In this document: positions 34,267-43,904 of the stretch, one piece after another | Layout: the number at the start of each line of letters is the position of its first letter | Position numbering within the stretch: position 1 is the stretch's first letter | Assembly (NCBI GenBank): GCA_004322015.1 | Contig: SCQT01000072.1 | Location: 1 to 64,000 of the forward strand | Reading direction: 5' to 3' | Length of the DNA: 64,000 nucleotides | DNA from: Chitinophagaceae bacterium | GTDB taxonomy: Bacteria > Bacteroidota > Bacteroidia > Chitinophagales > Chitinophagaceae | Notes under the pieces: model-generated | Told to the model about the DNA's origin: nothing | Database searches by the model: none | Seen by the model: only the letters and a program-made list of their open reading frames with translations | Made by a program: the position numbers and the translations under genes

Positions 34267-34980
34267 ATGGCTGATAAAATAAAAAACGTATTGGTAACCG
34301 GTGCAGACGGAGGATTAGGCATTCCGGTGGTATCGCAATTATTGCGGGATGGATGGCATGTTTTTGCATTTTTGCATAATGACAAAAAAGTGGATGCCAT
34401 GCGCAAAGAATTTCCCCGACAGTCTGAAGACCAATTATCCTTTCTCACGGGAGACATCACGGATATGCAGGATATTGAAAACGCAGTGAGAGAAACCGGA
34501 TCAACAGATGCTTTAGTTCATCTTGCCGGCGGATTTAAAGGGGCAGCTACTTTTTCAGATCATGATCCGAACGTGTTTGATCAGATGTTTGATCTGAACG
34601 TACGATCTGCTTTCCTGCTGATCAGAACGGTATTGCCGATGATGAAAGAAAAACAAACCGGAGCTATTGTAACCATAGGCGCCAGGCCTGCGCTTCACGT
34701 GATTGCTGAAAATGCGGTATATGCCGCCTCCAAAGCTGCCCTGATTCATCTGACTTTAGCGGCGGCGGAGGAAGGAAGGTCCTGTCATGTGCGCGCTAAT
34801 GTGATTGCACCGGCAGTTATACGAACGGAAGCAAATGCTAAATGGGCAGCGTCCACTAAAGAATTAGAAAAATGGACTTCACCTGAAGATATTGCTCAAA
34901 CTATTTCCTGGCTTATATCAGATGCAGGATCTGCAGTTACAGGAACTGTTATTCCAATGTATCACTTGATTAAGACATAA
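34267..34980 (+). CDS. Short-chain dehydrogenase/reductase
   Basis: The 237-residue cytosolic SDR has the cofactor motif VLVTGADGGLGIPVV (about residues 8-22), the structural DALVHLAGG (NAG-equivalent) and the catalytic YAASK (Tyr-x-x-x-Lys, about residue 152). The usual catalytic Ser position reads IGARPALHV, so a typical Ser is not obvious. A C-terminal SAVTGTVIPMYHL segment is as in the family. It stands alone, divergent from the regulator operon. Substrate unknown. Confidence 0.87.
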   Translation: MADKIKNVLVTGADGGLGIPVVSQLLRDGWHVFAFLHNDKKVDAMRKEFPRQSEDQLSFLTGDITDMQDIENAVRETGSTDALVHLAGGFKGAATFSDHDPNVFDQMFDLNVRSAFLLIRTVLPMMKEKQTGAIVTIGARPALHVIAENAVYAASKAALIHLTLAAAEEGRSCHVRANVIAPAVIRTEANAKWAASTKELEKWTSPEDIAQTISWLISDAGSAVTGTVIPMYHLIKT

Positions 34981-35269
34981 ATAAAATTACCATTACCTTA
35001 ACGCCAGTAACTGTCAGGGATTTCTTAATATTGCCGTTCAGGTAGGGAAAGAAGACGATGATATTTCAATATATTTTTGTATCTTACATTCATTATGATT
35101 TTATTTTGTCACCCATAAGGATTTAATGGATATTATTATTGTGCGAATAAAATTATTACAACTACCCATGGCCGCTGTGTTTTCCTCTGTTTATAAAAAA
35201 CCCCTTTCATTACTATTTCTTTGTAACGAAATGATATGATGAAAACACTAATTAATTATACAGTATATT

Positions 35270-37678
35270 ATGGAAGATTTTACAGCTAACTATGCCCCGG
35301 GCTGGCCGGGTTCAGGTCCCCGCTGGAATTCCAGTGCAAAAAGCAGTGTAGGTGTTTGCCTATGTCCCTTGAGCCAGGTTTGGTTTACTACGAGTCATGG
35401 AATCCTCAATGAAGTATATTACCCCAGAGTGGATTATGCCTGTATCCGCGATATGGGTCTCTTAGTGAGTGACGGCAAGGATTTTTTTTCGGAAGAAAAA
35501 AGGCATACCAATACTCAAATGGAATATCTGGGAGATGGAGTTCCTGCCGTACATTTTACCAACGTTTGTAAGGAAAACAGATACCGGATTGATAAAGAGA
35601 TCATCACGGATCCGAACCGGGATACGCTTCTTCAGCAAATTACTTTTACACCATTGGAAGGCACCTTAAAAGATTATCATTTATATGCCTTAATGGCTCC
35701 GCATATTCTGAACGCAGGTGCGGGAAATACAGCATGGTGCGGCGAATATAAAGGATTGCCCATGCTGTTTGCCGAAAGGGAAAATACCGCAGTCGCCATG
35801 GCATGCTCGGTTCCTTTTAAAGCGCTTTCAGTGGGCTTTGTGGGGGTTTCGGATTCATGGCAGGATATTCTCAGGAATAAACAGATGACATGGAGGTATC
35901 GCAGGGCCGATAACGGCAATGTAGCCGTTTGCGGCGAAATAGATTTGGAAGAAACTGGAGATCGTCCTTTTCTTATTGCTATAGGTTTTGGAATGAATGC
36001 AGATGAAGCAGGACAACGAGCTTTGGCCAGCATTATGGATGGCTTTGAAGGTTCCAGACAGAGCTTTATTGAGGGATGGACGAATTGGCAAAAGAATATC
36101 CATGAGTATTCTTACCCAAGAAAAGGGACCAAAAGTTTGTTCCGTATCAGTGCGGCTGCCATACAAACGCACCATGCCCAACAATTTCCGGGAGGATATA
36201 TTGCCAGCCTTTCAGTGCCTTGGGGTTTTTCCAAAGGAGATGACGATTTAGGAGGGTACCATCTGATATGGCCCCGTGACCTGGTGGAAGTGGCAGGCGG
36301 CTTGCTGGCTGCAGGCGCTACCCGCGCTGCTATATCCGTATTGCATTATTTACGCCTGGCCCAGGAACCGGACGGGCACTGGCTTCAAAATATGTGGTTA
36401 GACGGCTCGCCTTATTGGGGGGGGGTTCAATTGGATGAAACTGCATTTCCTGTTTTATTAGTTAATATGCTGTACCGCCATAAAGCGATTGATAAAAATA
36501 AAATGATGGAATTCCTTCCGATGGTAAGGAAGGCTGTAAGATTTCTTTTAAAAAGCGGGCCCTGTTCGCAACAGGATCGCTGGGAAGAAAATGCCGGGTA
36601 TTCCCCTTTCACACTGGCCGCAGTGATCAGCGCATTGTTAGCAGCCGCAGATATAGTAGAAATGAGCGGAGACAAAAAAGCGGCACAGTATATCCGTGAG
36701 ACGGCCGATACGTGGAATGACAATATTGAAACGTGGACCTATGTATCTGATACGGAGCTTTCAAAGCAACTCAATATTAAAGGTTATTATGTAAGGATAG
36801 CTCCCCCTAACGTAGGTGAATCCGCTACTCTGAATGATGATGTGATCCTGATCAAAAATTTAGCATCCGATGCAAGGACTATTTCAGCCCGGATAATAAG
36901 TCCCGATGCCCTGGCCTTGGTCCGCTTTGGCTTACGTTCGGCGAAAGATCCCCGGATATTGGATACTGTTAAAGCTATTGACAACCTGCTGAAGGTGGAA
37001 ACACCTTATGGCGATTGCTGGCATCGCTATAATCATGATGGCTATGGAGAACATGAAGACGGCAGTCCTTTTGACGGTACGGGCATTGGCAGAGCATGGC
37101 CTCTGCTGACCGGAGAAAGAGCACATTATGAGCTGGCTGCCGGAAATATAAATCGTGCGGAAGATCTGTTGGTTACTATGGGTAATTTCTCCGATGAAGG
37201 CGGCATGATACCGGAACAAATATGGGATGCCAAAGATATTCCCCTGCGTGAATTGTTTTTCGGTAAGCCCGCCGGTTCCGCGATGCCATTGGTTTGGGCA
37301 CACAGTGAATATATGAAGCTTTGCCGCTCCCTCCATGATAAAACGGTTTTTGATATGCCTCTGCAAACCCAGGAAAGATATCTGAAACAGAAAATATCTT
37401 CTCCGTATGATTTTTGGAGGTTCGGAAGGAAATTAGCAACTATCAGCAAAAAGAAAAAACTGCGTATTGAGGCGCCCGTTCCTTTTTCATTGCATTGGAG
37501 TTTTGATAACTGGACTACTGCCAAAGACAGTCTGAGTGAAGATACCGGTTTGGGAATTTATCATGTGGATCTGCCCTTGTCCAGGAGGAAAGCAGACAGC
37601 ACTTTGATATTTACATTTTTCTGGACTGAAAGCAGGAACTGGGAAGGAAAGAATTTTGAAATAAAGGTGACAGCGTGA
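35270..37678 (+). CDS. Glycoside hydrolase family 15 glucoamylase/glucodextranase-like enzyme
   Basis: The 802-residue product has an N-terminal beta-sandwich of the glucodextranase type (VWFTTSHGILNEVYYPRVDY) and an (alpha/alpha)6 GH15 domain. GH15 signatures include LIWPRDLVEVAGGLLAAG, WLDGSPYWGG and the likely general acid in RWEENAGYSPFT (about residue 437). The likely base is in GGMIPEQIWDA (about residue 647). No signal peptide is visible, so it probably acts in the cytoplasm on alpha-glucans or oligosaccharides. The C-terminal 120 residues form an extra beta domain. It stands as a single gene. Confidence 0.92.
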   Translation: MEDFTANYAPGWPGSGPRWNSSAKSSVGVCLCPLSQVWFTTSHGILNEVYYPRVDYACIRDMGLLVSDGKDFFSEEKRHTNTQMEYLGDGVPAVHFTNVCKENRYRIDKEIITDPNRDTLLQQITFTPLEGTLKDYHLYALMAPHILNAGAGNTAWCGEYKGLPMLFAERENTAVAMACSVPFKALSVGFVGVSDSWQDILRNKQMTWRYRRADNGNVAVCGEIDLEETGDRPFLIAIGFGMNADEAGQRALASIMDGFEGSRQSFIEGWTNWQKNIHEYSYPRKGTKSLFRISAAAIQTHHAQQFPGGYIASLSVPWGFSKGDDDLGGYHLIWPRDLVEVAGGLLAAGATRAAISVLHYLRLAQEPDGHWLQNMWLDGSPYWGGVQLDETAFPVLLVNMLYRHKAIDKNKMMEFLPMVRKAVRFLLKSGPCSQQDRWEENAGYSPFTLAAVISALLAAADIVEMSGDKKAAQYIRETADTWNDNIETWTYVSDTELSKQLNIKGYYVRIAPPNVGESATLNDDVILIKNLASDARTISARIISPDALALVRFGLRSAKDPRILDTVKAIDNLLKVETPYGDCWHRYNHDGYGEHEDGSPFDGTGIGRAWPLLTGERAHYELAAGNINRAEDLLVTMGNFSDEGGMIPEQIWDAKDIPLRELFFGKPAGSAMPLVWAHSEYMKLCRSLHDKTVFDMPLQTQERYLKQKISSPYDFWRFGRKLATISKKKKLRIEAPVPFSLHWSFDNWTTAKDSLSEDTGLGIYHVDLPLSRRKADSTLIFTFFWTESRNWEGKNFEIKVTA

Positions 37679-37864
37679 GAAGTGAAGACAGAGGAAAGAA
37701 AGTTATTTGTAAATGGTGAATAGTTAATAGCTCCTTTTTGAGCGGCAGAGGTGGTGGCAGGAGGCAGTTGGCTTCTTACTTTTAAAATTTTATCATTTTT
37801 TCGCAATAATTCCAATATACAAATATCTCCGAAGGGACCCGTTGGATAAAACTCAAACCTGCTT

Positions 37865-39613
37865 ATGCCCGAAAAATTAATTGACGTTCAACATCTGACA
37901 ATCAGCTTTCCGCAGGATGAGGGAAGAGTACAGGTAGTAAATGATATCTCTTTTCATATTGATAAAGGAGAAGTGATTGGTTTGGTAGGGGAATCCGGTT
38001 CGGGGAAATCGGTTACCTCTCTTTCGTTGATGCGCCTTTTACCTGTTCCTCCGGCATCTGTTGATTCAGGAAAGATCCTGTTTTATGAAAACGGATCTGC
38101 TACTAATCTTTTAGGATTGAAAGATGAAGGTATCCGCCATTACCGTGGCAATAAATTAGGAATGATCTTTCAGGAACCCATGTCCTCGCTCAATCCTGTA
38201 TTTACCTGCGGAGATCAGTTGGTGGAAGCTATCAGGCTGCATCAGGATGTTTCACGTCAGGAAGCAGAGCGGAAGGTAACAGAATTATTCCGTCAGGTAA
38301 AATTACCTGATCCCGAACAAATGCTGGGACGTTATCCGCATCAATTATCCGGCGGGCAAAAGCAAAGGGTCATGATAGCGATGGCTATTTGTTGTAATCC
38401 GCAATTAGTGATTGCGGATGAACCTACTACCGCGTTGGATGTCACTGTTCAAAAGGCCATTATAAAACTATTAAAGGATCTGCAGCAACAGCTCCATATC
38501 AGCATCCTCTTTATTACACACGACCTGGGCGTGGTGGCAGAAATAGCAGACCGGGTAATAGTGATGTACAGGGGAAGGATAGTGGAACAAGGCTCAGTTG
38601 AGCAAATATTTCATTCACCGCAACACCCTTATACCAAAGGATTATTGGCTTGCCGCCCTCCTTTGGACAGACAATTGAAAAAGCTACCGGTCATTGCTGA
38701 TTTTATGGAGGAGAAAGACGGAAAGATCGTGGAAAAAAATACGGATATAGAGAAGTTATTAAAAGAACTGGAAATCCCACCCTCCCAAAACGAATTTAAT
38801 TTGGAAGCATTGATGAAAAAGCAACCGGTCCTGCAGGTGAAGGATCTGGTTACCCGTTTTCCGGGAAAAAAGAATTTCTGGGGGAAAACATTTTCATGGA
38901 CCTACGCTGTCAATAAAGTCAATTTTGAGTTATTCCCCGGTGAGACTTTAGGATTGGTAGGGGAGTCAGGTTGCGGCAAGACTACTTTAGGCAGAACGAT
39001 TTTACAATTAATTCGCCCTGCTTCGGGGGAGGTGATTTATCGCGGGCAGGAACTCAGCACGATGCCGGAAGAGGATCTCAGAAAGCTGCGCAAAAAGGTA
39101 CAGATTATTTTTCAGGATCCTTATTCTTCTTTGAATCCCAGACTGTCTGTCGGAGAAGCTATCATGGAGCCCATGCAAGTGCATGGGATGTACGGCAGTG
39201 AAAAGCGGCGGAAGCAAAAAACCTTAGAGCTGTTGGAAAAAGTAACTTTAAAGCCTGAATTTTTTAATCGTTATCCCCACGAATTTTCCGGAGGGCAGCG
39301 GCAGCGGATCGGCATTGCCCGCGCGCTGGCAGTAGAACCTGATTTCATCATTTGTGACGAGTCTGTTTCTGCGCTCGACGTCAGCGTACAGGCGCAAGTA
39401 CTGAACCTCCTGCTGCAGCTTAAAGATGAGTTCCAATTTAGTTGCATATTTATTTCCCATGATCTTTCTGTTGTAAAATTTATGTGTGACCGCATTATTG
39501 TCATGAATAAAGGACAGATTGAGGAAGTTGGCACTTCAGATGAAGTATATTATCACCCAAAAACAGCTTATACCAGACAACTGATTGCCGCTATCCCAAA
39601 AATCAGGGTATGA
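37865..39613 (+). CDS. Fused dipeptide/oligopeptide-type ABC ATPase (DppD-DppF)
   Basis: Two complete ATPase domains lie in one 582-residue chain. The first has Walker A GESGSGKS (about residue 41), signature LSGGQKQR and Walker B LVIADEPTTALD. The second has Walker A GESGCGKTT (about 364), signature FSGGQRQR and Walker B FIICDESVSALD. The HPYTKGLLACRPP segment after the first domain is the oligopeptide-transporter C-terminal motif. Such fused ATPases drive import of peptides or nickel-like ligands. No permease or binding-protein gene is nearby, so partners must lie elsewhere. Confidence 0.92.
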   Translation: MPEKLIDVQHLTISFPQDEGRVQVVNDISFHIDKGEVIGLVGESGSGKSVTSLSLMRLLPVPPASVDSGKILFYENGSATNLLGLKDEGIRHYRGNKLGMIFQEPMSSLNPVFTCGDQLVEAIRLHQDVSRQEAERKVTELFRQVKLPDPEQMLGRYPHQLSGGQKQRVMIAMAICCNPQLVIADEPTTALDVTVQKAIIKLLKDLQQQLHISILFITHDLGVVAEIADRVIVMYRGRIVEQGSVEQIFHSPQHPYTKGLLACRPPLDRQLKKLPVIADFMEEKDGKIVEKNTDIEKLLKELEIPPSQNEFNLEALMKKQPVLQVKDLVTRFPGKKNFWGKTFSWTYAVNKVNFELFPGETLGLVGESGCGKTTLGRTILQLIRPASGEVIYRGQELSTMPEEDLRKLRKKVQIIFQDPYSSLNPRLSVGEAIMEPMQVHGMYGSEKRRKQKTLELLEKVTLKPEFFNRYPHEFSGGQRQRIGIARALAVEPDFIICDESVSALDVSVQAQVLNLLLQLKDEFQFSCIFISHDLSVVKFMCDRIIVMNKGQIEEVGTSDEVYYHPKTAYTRQLIAAIPKIRV

Positions 39614-39708
39614 GCCGGTCGTACATCCAATAACATTTAAATAACAACCTCTTTGAATTTTGTATTTAAAAATACTTAGACCTTTGCCGACTTTTAAAAT
39701 CCGGTATC

Positions 39709-41694
39709 ATGGATTCAAAACTTCGGAAACTGACGTTTCCGGGATTGATCATCACGCTGGGCATTATTTATGGCGACATTGGCACATCGCCCTTATATAC
39801 TTTCAGCTCCCTGCTCGGCGAACGGGCAATTTCCACTCTTTTGGTGTATGGCACTATTTCCTGTGTATTCTGGACTCTGACGCTGCAGACTACTTTTAAA
39901 TACGTAGTGCTCACCCTGCAAGCGGACAACAAGGGGGAAGGCGGGGTTTTCTCATTATATGCCTTAGTCCGGCGATATGGAAAATGGCTTGTTTTTCCAT
40001 GTATTATCGGTGCAGGCACTTTATTGGCAGACGGTATCATCACTCCGCCTATTACCGTTACTTCTGCCATTGAAGGCCTGAGAGAAATACCGGGACTTCA
40101 TGGAATATTTGTTCCCGGAAATGAGGTAGTGGTGGGTATTGTCATTGGTATTCTCTCACTTTTATTTTTCTTTCAGAAATTCGGCACCAAGGTAATAGGA
40201 GGTTCTTTCGGTCCTATCATGTTTTTGTGGTTCCTGATGCTGGGTGTTATCGGTTTTTCTCAGATATGGTATCACCCCCAGATTTTCAAAGCGCTTAACC
40301 CTGTTTATGCCTATAGATTTTTAACCCGTTATCCTGATGGATTCTGGTTATTAGGGGCCGTATTCCTTTGTACTACCGGCGCTGAAGCTTTATATTCAGA
40401 TTTGGGCCACTGCGGGCGTAAAAATATACGCGTAAGCTGGATATTTGTAAAAACGACTTTGGTTCTGAATTATTTAGGTCAGGGAGCCTGGGTAATGGCA
40501 CAGCATAAAATCTTTATTCACGAAGCCAATCCTTTTTTCCTGATCATGCCTGTCTGGTTTTTGATACCGGGGGTGATCATTGCCACTGCGGCTTCCATTA
40601 TTGCCAGCCAGGCATTGATCAGCGGTTCCTTTACGCTTATCAGCGAAGCTATCAGCCTGCACATGTGGCCCAGGGTTGCCGTAAAATACCCGACAGATAT
40701 TCGCGGACAAATATATATCCCGACTATCAATTGGTTTTTATGGGTGGGGTGCATGGCGGTAGTCCTTTATTTTCGCACTTCAGACAGCATGACGGCAGCG
40801 TACGGATTTTCCATCACCATAGCTATGATGATGACCACAGTACTGATGTATTATTTTATGCGCTATGTAAAGCATTGGCCTATGTGGGTCATTGTGATCA
40901 TTATATGTATATTCCTCACCGTGGAATTTTCCTTTTTCATCACCAATGCCATCAAAATCACTAAACGATGGATGTTCCTGTTCTGTGAATTCGGACTGAT
41001 ATTCACCATGTATATCTGGGTCAAAGCCAGAAAGATCATGAACAGGTTAATTGAATTTATCAATATCAAGGAATATCTGCCGAAGCTGGAGGCGTTGAGT
41101 AATGACACCTCCATTTCAAAATATGCAACTCACCTGATTTACCTGACAAAAGCTGATAGTAATAAGCAGATGGAACAAAAAATATTTTATTCCATCTTTA
41201 ACCGTCAACCCAAGCGGGCGGACTTTTACTGGTTTATTCACATTGACCGCACGGATGAACCTTATACGATGGAATATGAAGTAGTGGAATTGCTTAAGGA
41301 TAAGGCCATTAAAATCAATCTGAGACTTGGTTTCAGGGTCCAGCCAAGAGTAAATGTGCTTTTCAGGAAAGTAGTGGAAGAATTGTCGCGAAACAAAGAA
41401 AAAGATATCACCAGCCGGTATGAATCCCTGAGCAAATATAACCTGGTGGCTGACTTTAAGTTTGTGATCCTGGAAAGATTTCTCTCGGTTGAAAATGAAT
41501 TTAGCCTGAAAGACAGTTTTATTCTGAAAAGCTATTTTTTCCTCAAAAACATGGCTCCTTCTGACGCCAAGGCTTTCGGACTGGATACCAGCGACATTGT
41601 GGTGGAGAAAATACCGCTGGTGGTAAATCCTGTCAGTAATATCTGTCTCAAAAGGATACCCTTCCGTAATCATACTACGAAGGGTACCGATTAA
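39709..41694 (+). CDS. kup: Kup-type potassium uptake protein
   Basis: The 661-residue K+ transporter has about 12 transmembrane segments and family motifs: IIYGDIGTSPLYTFSS at the N-terminus, NKGEGGVFSLYAL, ADGIITPPITVTSAIEG, and TTGAEALYSDLGHCG. A C-terminal cytoplasmic domain of about 200 residues follows. A possible weak promoter, TTTTG then GACCTTTG with a 16-base spacer, lies at 39658-39686. It is a monocistronic-looking gene, with queA starting about 85 bases downstream from its own promoter. Confidence 0.95.
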   Translation: MDSKLRKLTFPGLIITLGIIYGDIGTSPLYTFSSLLGERAISTLLVYGTISCVFWTLTLQTTFKYVVLTLQADNKGEGGVFSLYALVRRYGKWLVFPCIIGAGTLLADGIITPPITVTSAIEGLREIPGLHGIFVPGNEVVVGIVIGILSLLFFFQKFGTKVIGGSFGPIMFLWFLMLGVIGFSQIWYHPQIFKALNPVYAYRFLTRYPDGFWLLGAVFLCTTGAEALYSDLGHCGRKNIRVSWIFVKTTLVLNYLGQGAWVMAQHKIFIHEANPFFLIMPVWFLIPGVIIATAASIIASQALISGSFTLISEAISLHMWPRVAVKYPTDIRGQIYIPTINWFLWVGCMAVVLYFRTSDSMTAAYGFSITIAMMMTTVLMYYFMRYVKHWPMWVIVIIICIFLTVEFSFFITNAIKITKRWMFLFCEFGLIFTMYIWVKARKIMNRLIEFINIKEYLPKLEALSNDTSISKYATHLIYLTKADSNKQMEQKIFYSIFNRQPKRADFYWFIHIDRTDEPYTMEYEVVELLKDKAIKINLRLGFRVQPRVNVLFRKVVEELSRNKEKDITSRYESLSKYNLVADFKFVILERFLSVENEFSLKDSFILKSYFFLKNMAPSDAKAFGLDTSDIVVEKIPLVVNPVSNICLKRIPFRNHTTKGTD

Positions 41695-41724
41695 CCTGTA
41701 TTTCATACGATTAGAAAATATTGT

Positions 41725-41754
41725 TTTGGTGAATGTAATATTTCGATACCTTTG
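41725..41754 (+). promoter_or_regulatory. Promoter of queA-ispD
   Basis: TTTG (41725-41728), an 18-base spacer and TACCTTTG (41747-41754) match the Bacteroidota consensus exactly. Transcription should begin near 41760. This rules out the upstream TTG (41752) as a start and supports ATG 41779 for queA. Confidence 0.75.
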
Positions 41755-41778
41755 CACCCTCAATATTCATTCCGTAAG

Positions 41779-42828
41779 ATGAAATTATCTCAATTCAGAT
41801 TTGACTTACCTCTTAATTTAATCGCTCAACACCCCAGTAAAACCCGTGACGAAGCCAGGTTAATGGTCATACATCGCCACACAGGCAAGATAGAGCATAA
41901 GGTGTTTAAAGACATCCTCACTTATTTTAAGGATAAAGACGCCATGATCGTCAATAACACCAAGGTGTTTCCCGCAAGGCTTTATGGAAGAAAAGAAAAA
42001 ACAGGCGCTAAAATAGAGGTCTTCCTGCTTCGCGAACTGAATACACATAGCCATTTATGGGATGTAATCGTTGATCCTGCCAGAAAAATCAGGGTAGGTA
42101 ATAAGCTGTATTTCGGCGAAAATGACGAGTTAGTGGCGGAGGTGATTGACAATACGACTTCCCGGGGACGTACTATCCGCTTTTTATTTGAAGGCAGCGA
42201 CGAAGAATACAAACAAATATTGACTGATTTGGGAGAAACCCCCCTGCCTAAGTATATTAAGCGGAAGCCGGATGAATTGGATAAAGAACGTTATCAGACG
42301 GTGTATGCAAAATACGAAGGAGCTGTAGCGGCTCCCACTGCCGGCTTGCATTTTAGCAAGGAGCTGATCAAAAGATTAGAGATCAAAGGAATTAAATTTG
42401 CTGAAGTGACCCTGCATACCGGACTAGGCACTTTCCGTCCGATTGAGGTGGAAGATCTGAGTAAGCATAAAATGGATGCAGAGTATTACCATATAGACGA
42501 ACATGCAGTGCAAATAGTGAATAAGGTTAAAGAAGAGAACCGGAAGATTTGCGCTATCGGCACCACTACCATGCGGGCTATTGAATCATCGGTTACCTCA
42601 GGGAATATGCTGCGTGAAGGGGAAGGATGGACCAATCTTTTCATTCATCCGCCTTATGATTTCAGAATAGCTAATGCGCTGGTGACTAACTTTCATTTGC
42701 CCAAGACCAGCCTGCTCATCATGGTCTGCGCTTTTGCAGGATATGATTTGATTATGAATGCTTATCATGAGGCCATTAAAGAGAAATATCATTTCTTTAG
42801 TTATGGCGACGCGATGCTGATATTATAG
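41779..42828 (+). CDS. queA: S-adenosylmethionine:tRNA ribosyltransferase-isomerase
   Basis: QueA transfers and isomerises the ribosyl group of SAM onto 7-aminomethyl-deazaguanine in tRNA, forming epoxyqueuosine. The 349-residue product shows the family sequence: [75 protein letters not shown] and [19 protein letters not shown]. The start is set by the promoter just upstream. ispD follows after seven bases. Confidence 0.95.
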   Translation: MKLSQFRFDLPLNLIAQHPSKTRDEARLMVIHRHTGKIEHKVFKDILTYFKDKDAMIVNNTKVFPARLYGRKEKTGAKIEVFLLRELNTHSHLWDVIVDPARKIRVGNKLYFGENDELVAEVIDNTTSRGRTIRFLFEGSDEEYKQILTDLGETPLPKYIKRKPDELDKERYQTVYAKYEGAVAAPTAGLHFSKELIKRLEIKGIKFAEVTLHTGLGTFRPIEVEDLSKHKMDAEYYHIDEHAVQIVNKVKEENRKICAIGTTTMRAIESSVTSGNMLREGEGWTNLFIHPPYDFRIANALVTNFHLPKTSLLIMVCAFAGYDLIMNAYHEAIKEKYHFFSYGDAMLIL

Positions 42829-42835
42829 AATATCA

Positions 42836-43516
42836 ATGGAAGCGCTCGATAAATATGCCATCATTGTAGCTGCCGGGAAAGGAGTGAGAATGGAAAATAC
42901 CACTCCGAAACAATATCTGCTCTTGGCGGGTAAACCGGTTTTATATTATTCCATCCGGTCATTTTATAAGGCATTTGGAGATATTAAGATCATTTTAGTT
43001 TATGCCAAGGGAGATGAAAGTTATGTAGAGGATGTGCTTGCCTATTTTCCTGATGGAAAAATTACCGGAGTCCGGGGTGGAGAAACACGTTTTCATTCGG
43101 TGAAGAATGGGTTACAGGAGATAAAAACAGCTTCCGTAGTTTTTGTCCATGATGGAGTAAGGCCCTTAGTCAGTCCCCGCCTGATCCATGGCTGTTATCG
43201 GGAAGCTTTGAAAAAAGGGACTGCAGTTCCCTGTTTACCATTAAAAGAAAGTGTGCGCAGGATGGAGAAAGATGGAAATAGGACAGTGGACAGGCGTGAA
43301 TTCATGGCTGTTCAAACACCTCAAACCTTTCTTTCAGAAATTATCATTACTTCTTTTTATCGTCCTTATGAAGATTCATTTACCGATGAAGCAAGTGTGG
43401 TCGAAAAGTCAGGATATGAAATCCATCTTATCGAAGGGGAAGAGAATAATATTAAACTCACCCGGCCATTGGACCTGGTTATTGCGGAGAAATTAATGGG
43501 TAGTTCTCCTTACTGA
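42836..43516 (+). CDS. ispD: 2-C-methyl-D-erythritol 4-phosphate cytidylyltransferase
   Basis: IspD forms CDP-methylerythritol in the MEP isoprenoid pathway. The 226-residue product has the CTP-binding AAGKGVRMENTTPKQYLLLAG at residues about 12-32 (Gly-rich loop and PKQ), VFVHDGVRPLVSPRLI and the late motif FTDEASVVEKSGYEIHLIEG plus NNIKLTRPLDL. All conserved basic and acidic residues appear present. It is co-transcribed with queA. Its last seven bases overlap the convergent gene at 43510. Confidence 0.95.
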   Translation: MEALDKYAIIVAAGKGVRMENTTPKQYLLLAGKPVLYYSIRSFYKAFGDIKIILVYAKGDESYVEDVLAYFPDGKITGVRGGETRFHSVKNGLQEIKTASVVFVHDGVRPLVSPRLIHGCYREALKKGTAVPCLPLKESVRRMEKDGNRTVDRREFMAVQTPQTFLSEIIITSFYRPYEDSFTDEASVVEKSGYEIHLIEGEENNIKLTRPLDLVIAEKLMGSSPY

Positions 43517-43887
43517 GCAGGTTCTTTCACTAATACAATTTTGTCCACCACATATTTGCTGTTCCCGCGCCAGGGCAGCCGGCCAAAGTATTCCACATAA
43601 TGTAAAACGACTTCTTTCCCTTCGGAATTCATCAGGGAATCTGCGATGGCCTGGTCAGCTACGGAGAATTCAAAATCATTTGTAGCCACCGGCGTATTGG
43701 GATAAGAACGAAGCCCCGGCTGAATAATTTGCCCTTCATAAGTTTTGAATACGTATCCTTTTTTCATAAAGCGGATCAATAATCCGTTCCGGTTGCCTTC
43801 TGCAAAGGAATAATAGAAGTGATAGTAAACGAAAATCCCCGAAAATACTATCACTGCGAGGATAACGATAGTGAGGAATCTTTTCAT
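43510..43887 (-). CDS. Small membrane-anchored protein of unknown function
   Basis: The 125-residue product has a single N-terminal transmembrane segment (about residues 5-22) and a compact extracytoplasmic domain: GLLIRFMKKGYVFKTYEGQI, then FEFSVADQAIADSL, then EVVLHYVEYFGRLPWRG. This conserved Bacteroidota family is sometimes misannotated as 6-phosphogluconate dehydrogenase; nothing supports an enzyme. It ends seven bases inside the ispD end and begins 17 bases downstream of rny on the same strand. Confidence 0.82.
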   Translation of the reverse strand: MKRFLTIVILAVIVFSGIFVYYHFYYSFAEGNRNGLLIRFMKKGYVFKTYEGQIIQPGLRSYPNTPVATNDFEFSVADQAIADSLMNSEGKEVVLHYVEYFGRLPWRGNSKYVVDKIVLVKEPAQ

Positions 43888-43904
43888 ATAGGAGCTGCGA
43901 TTTT

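Noticed and set aside
35126-35239. 37-codon frame upstream of the GH15 gene
   Set aside because: Short, no homology recognised, weak ribosome-binding context; likely part of the leader.
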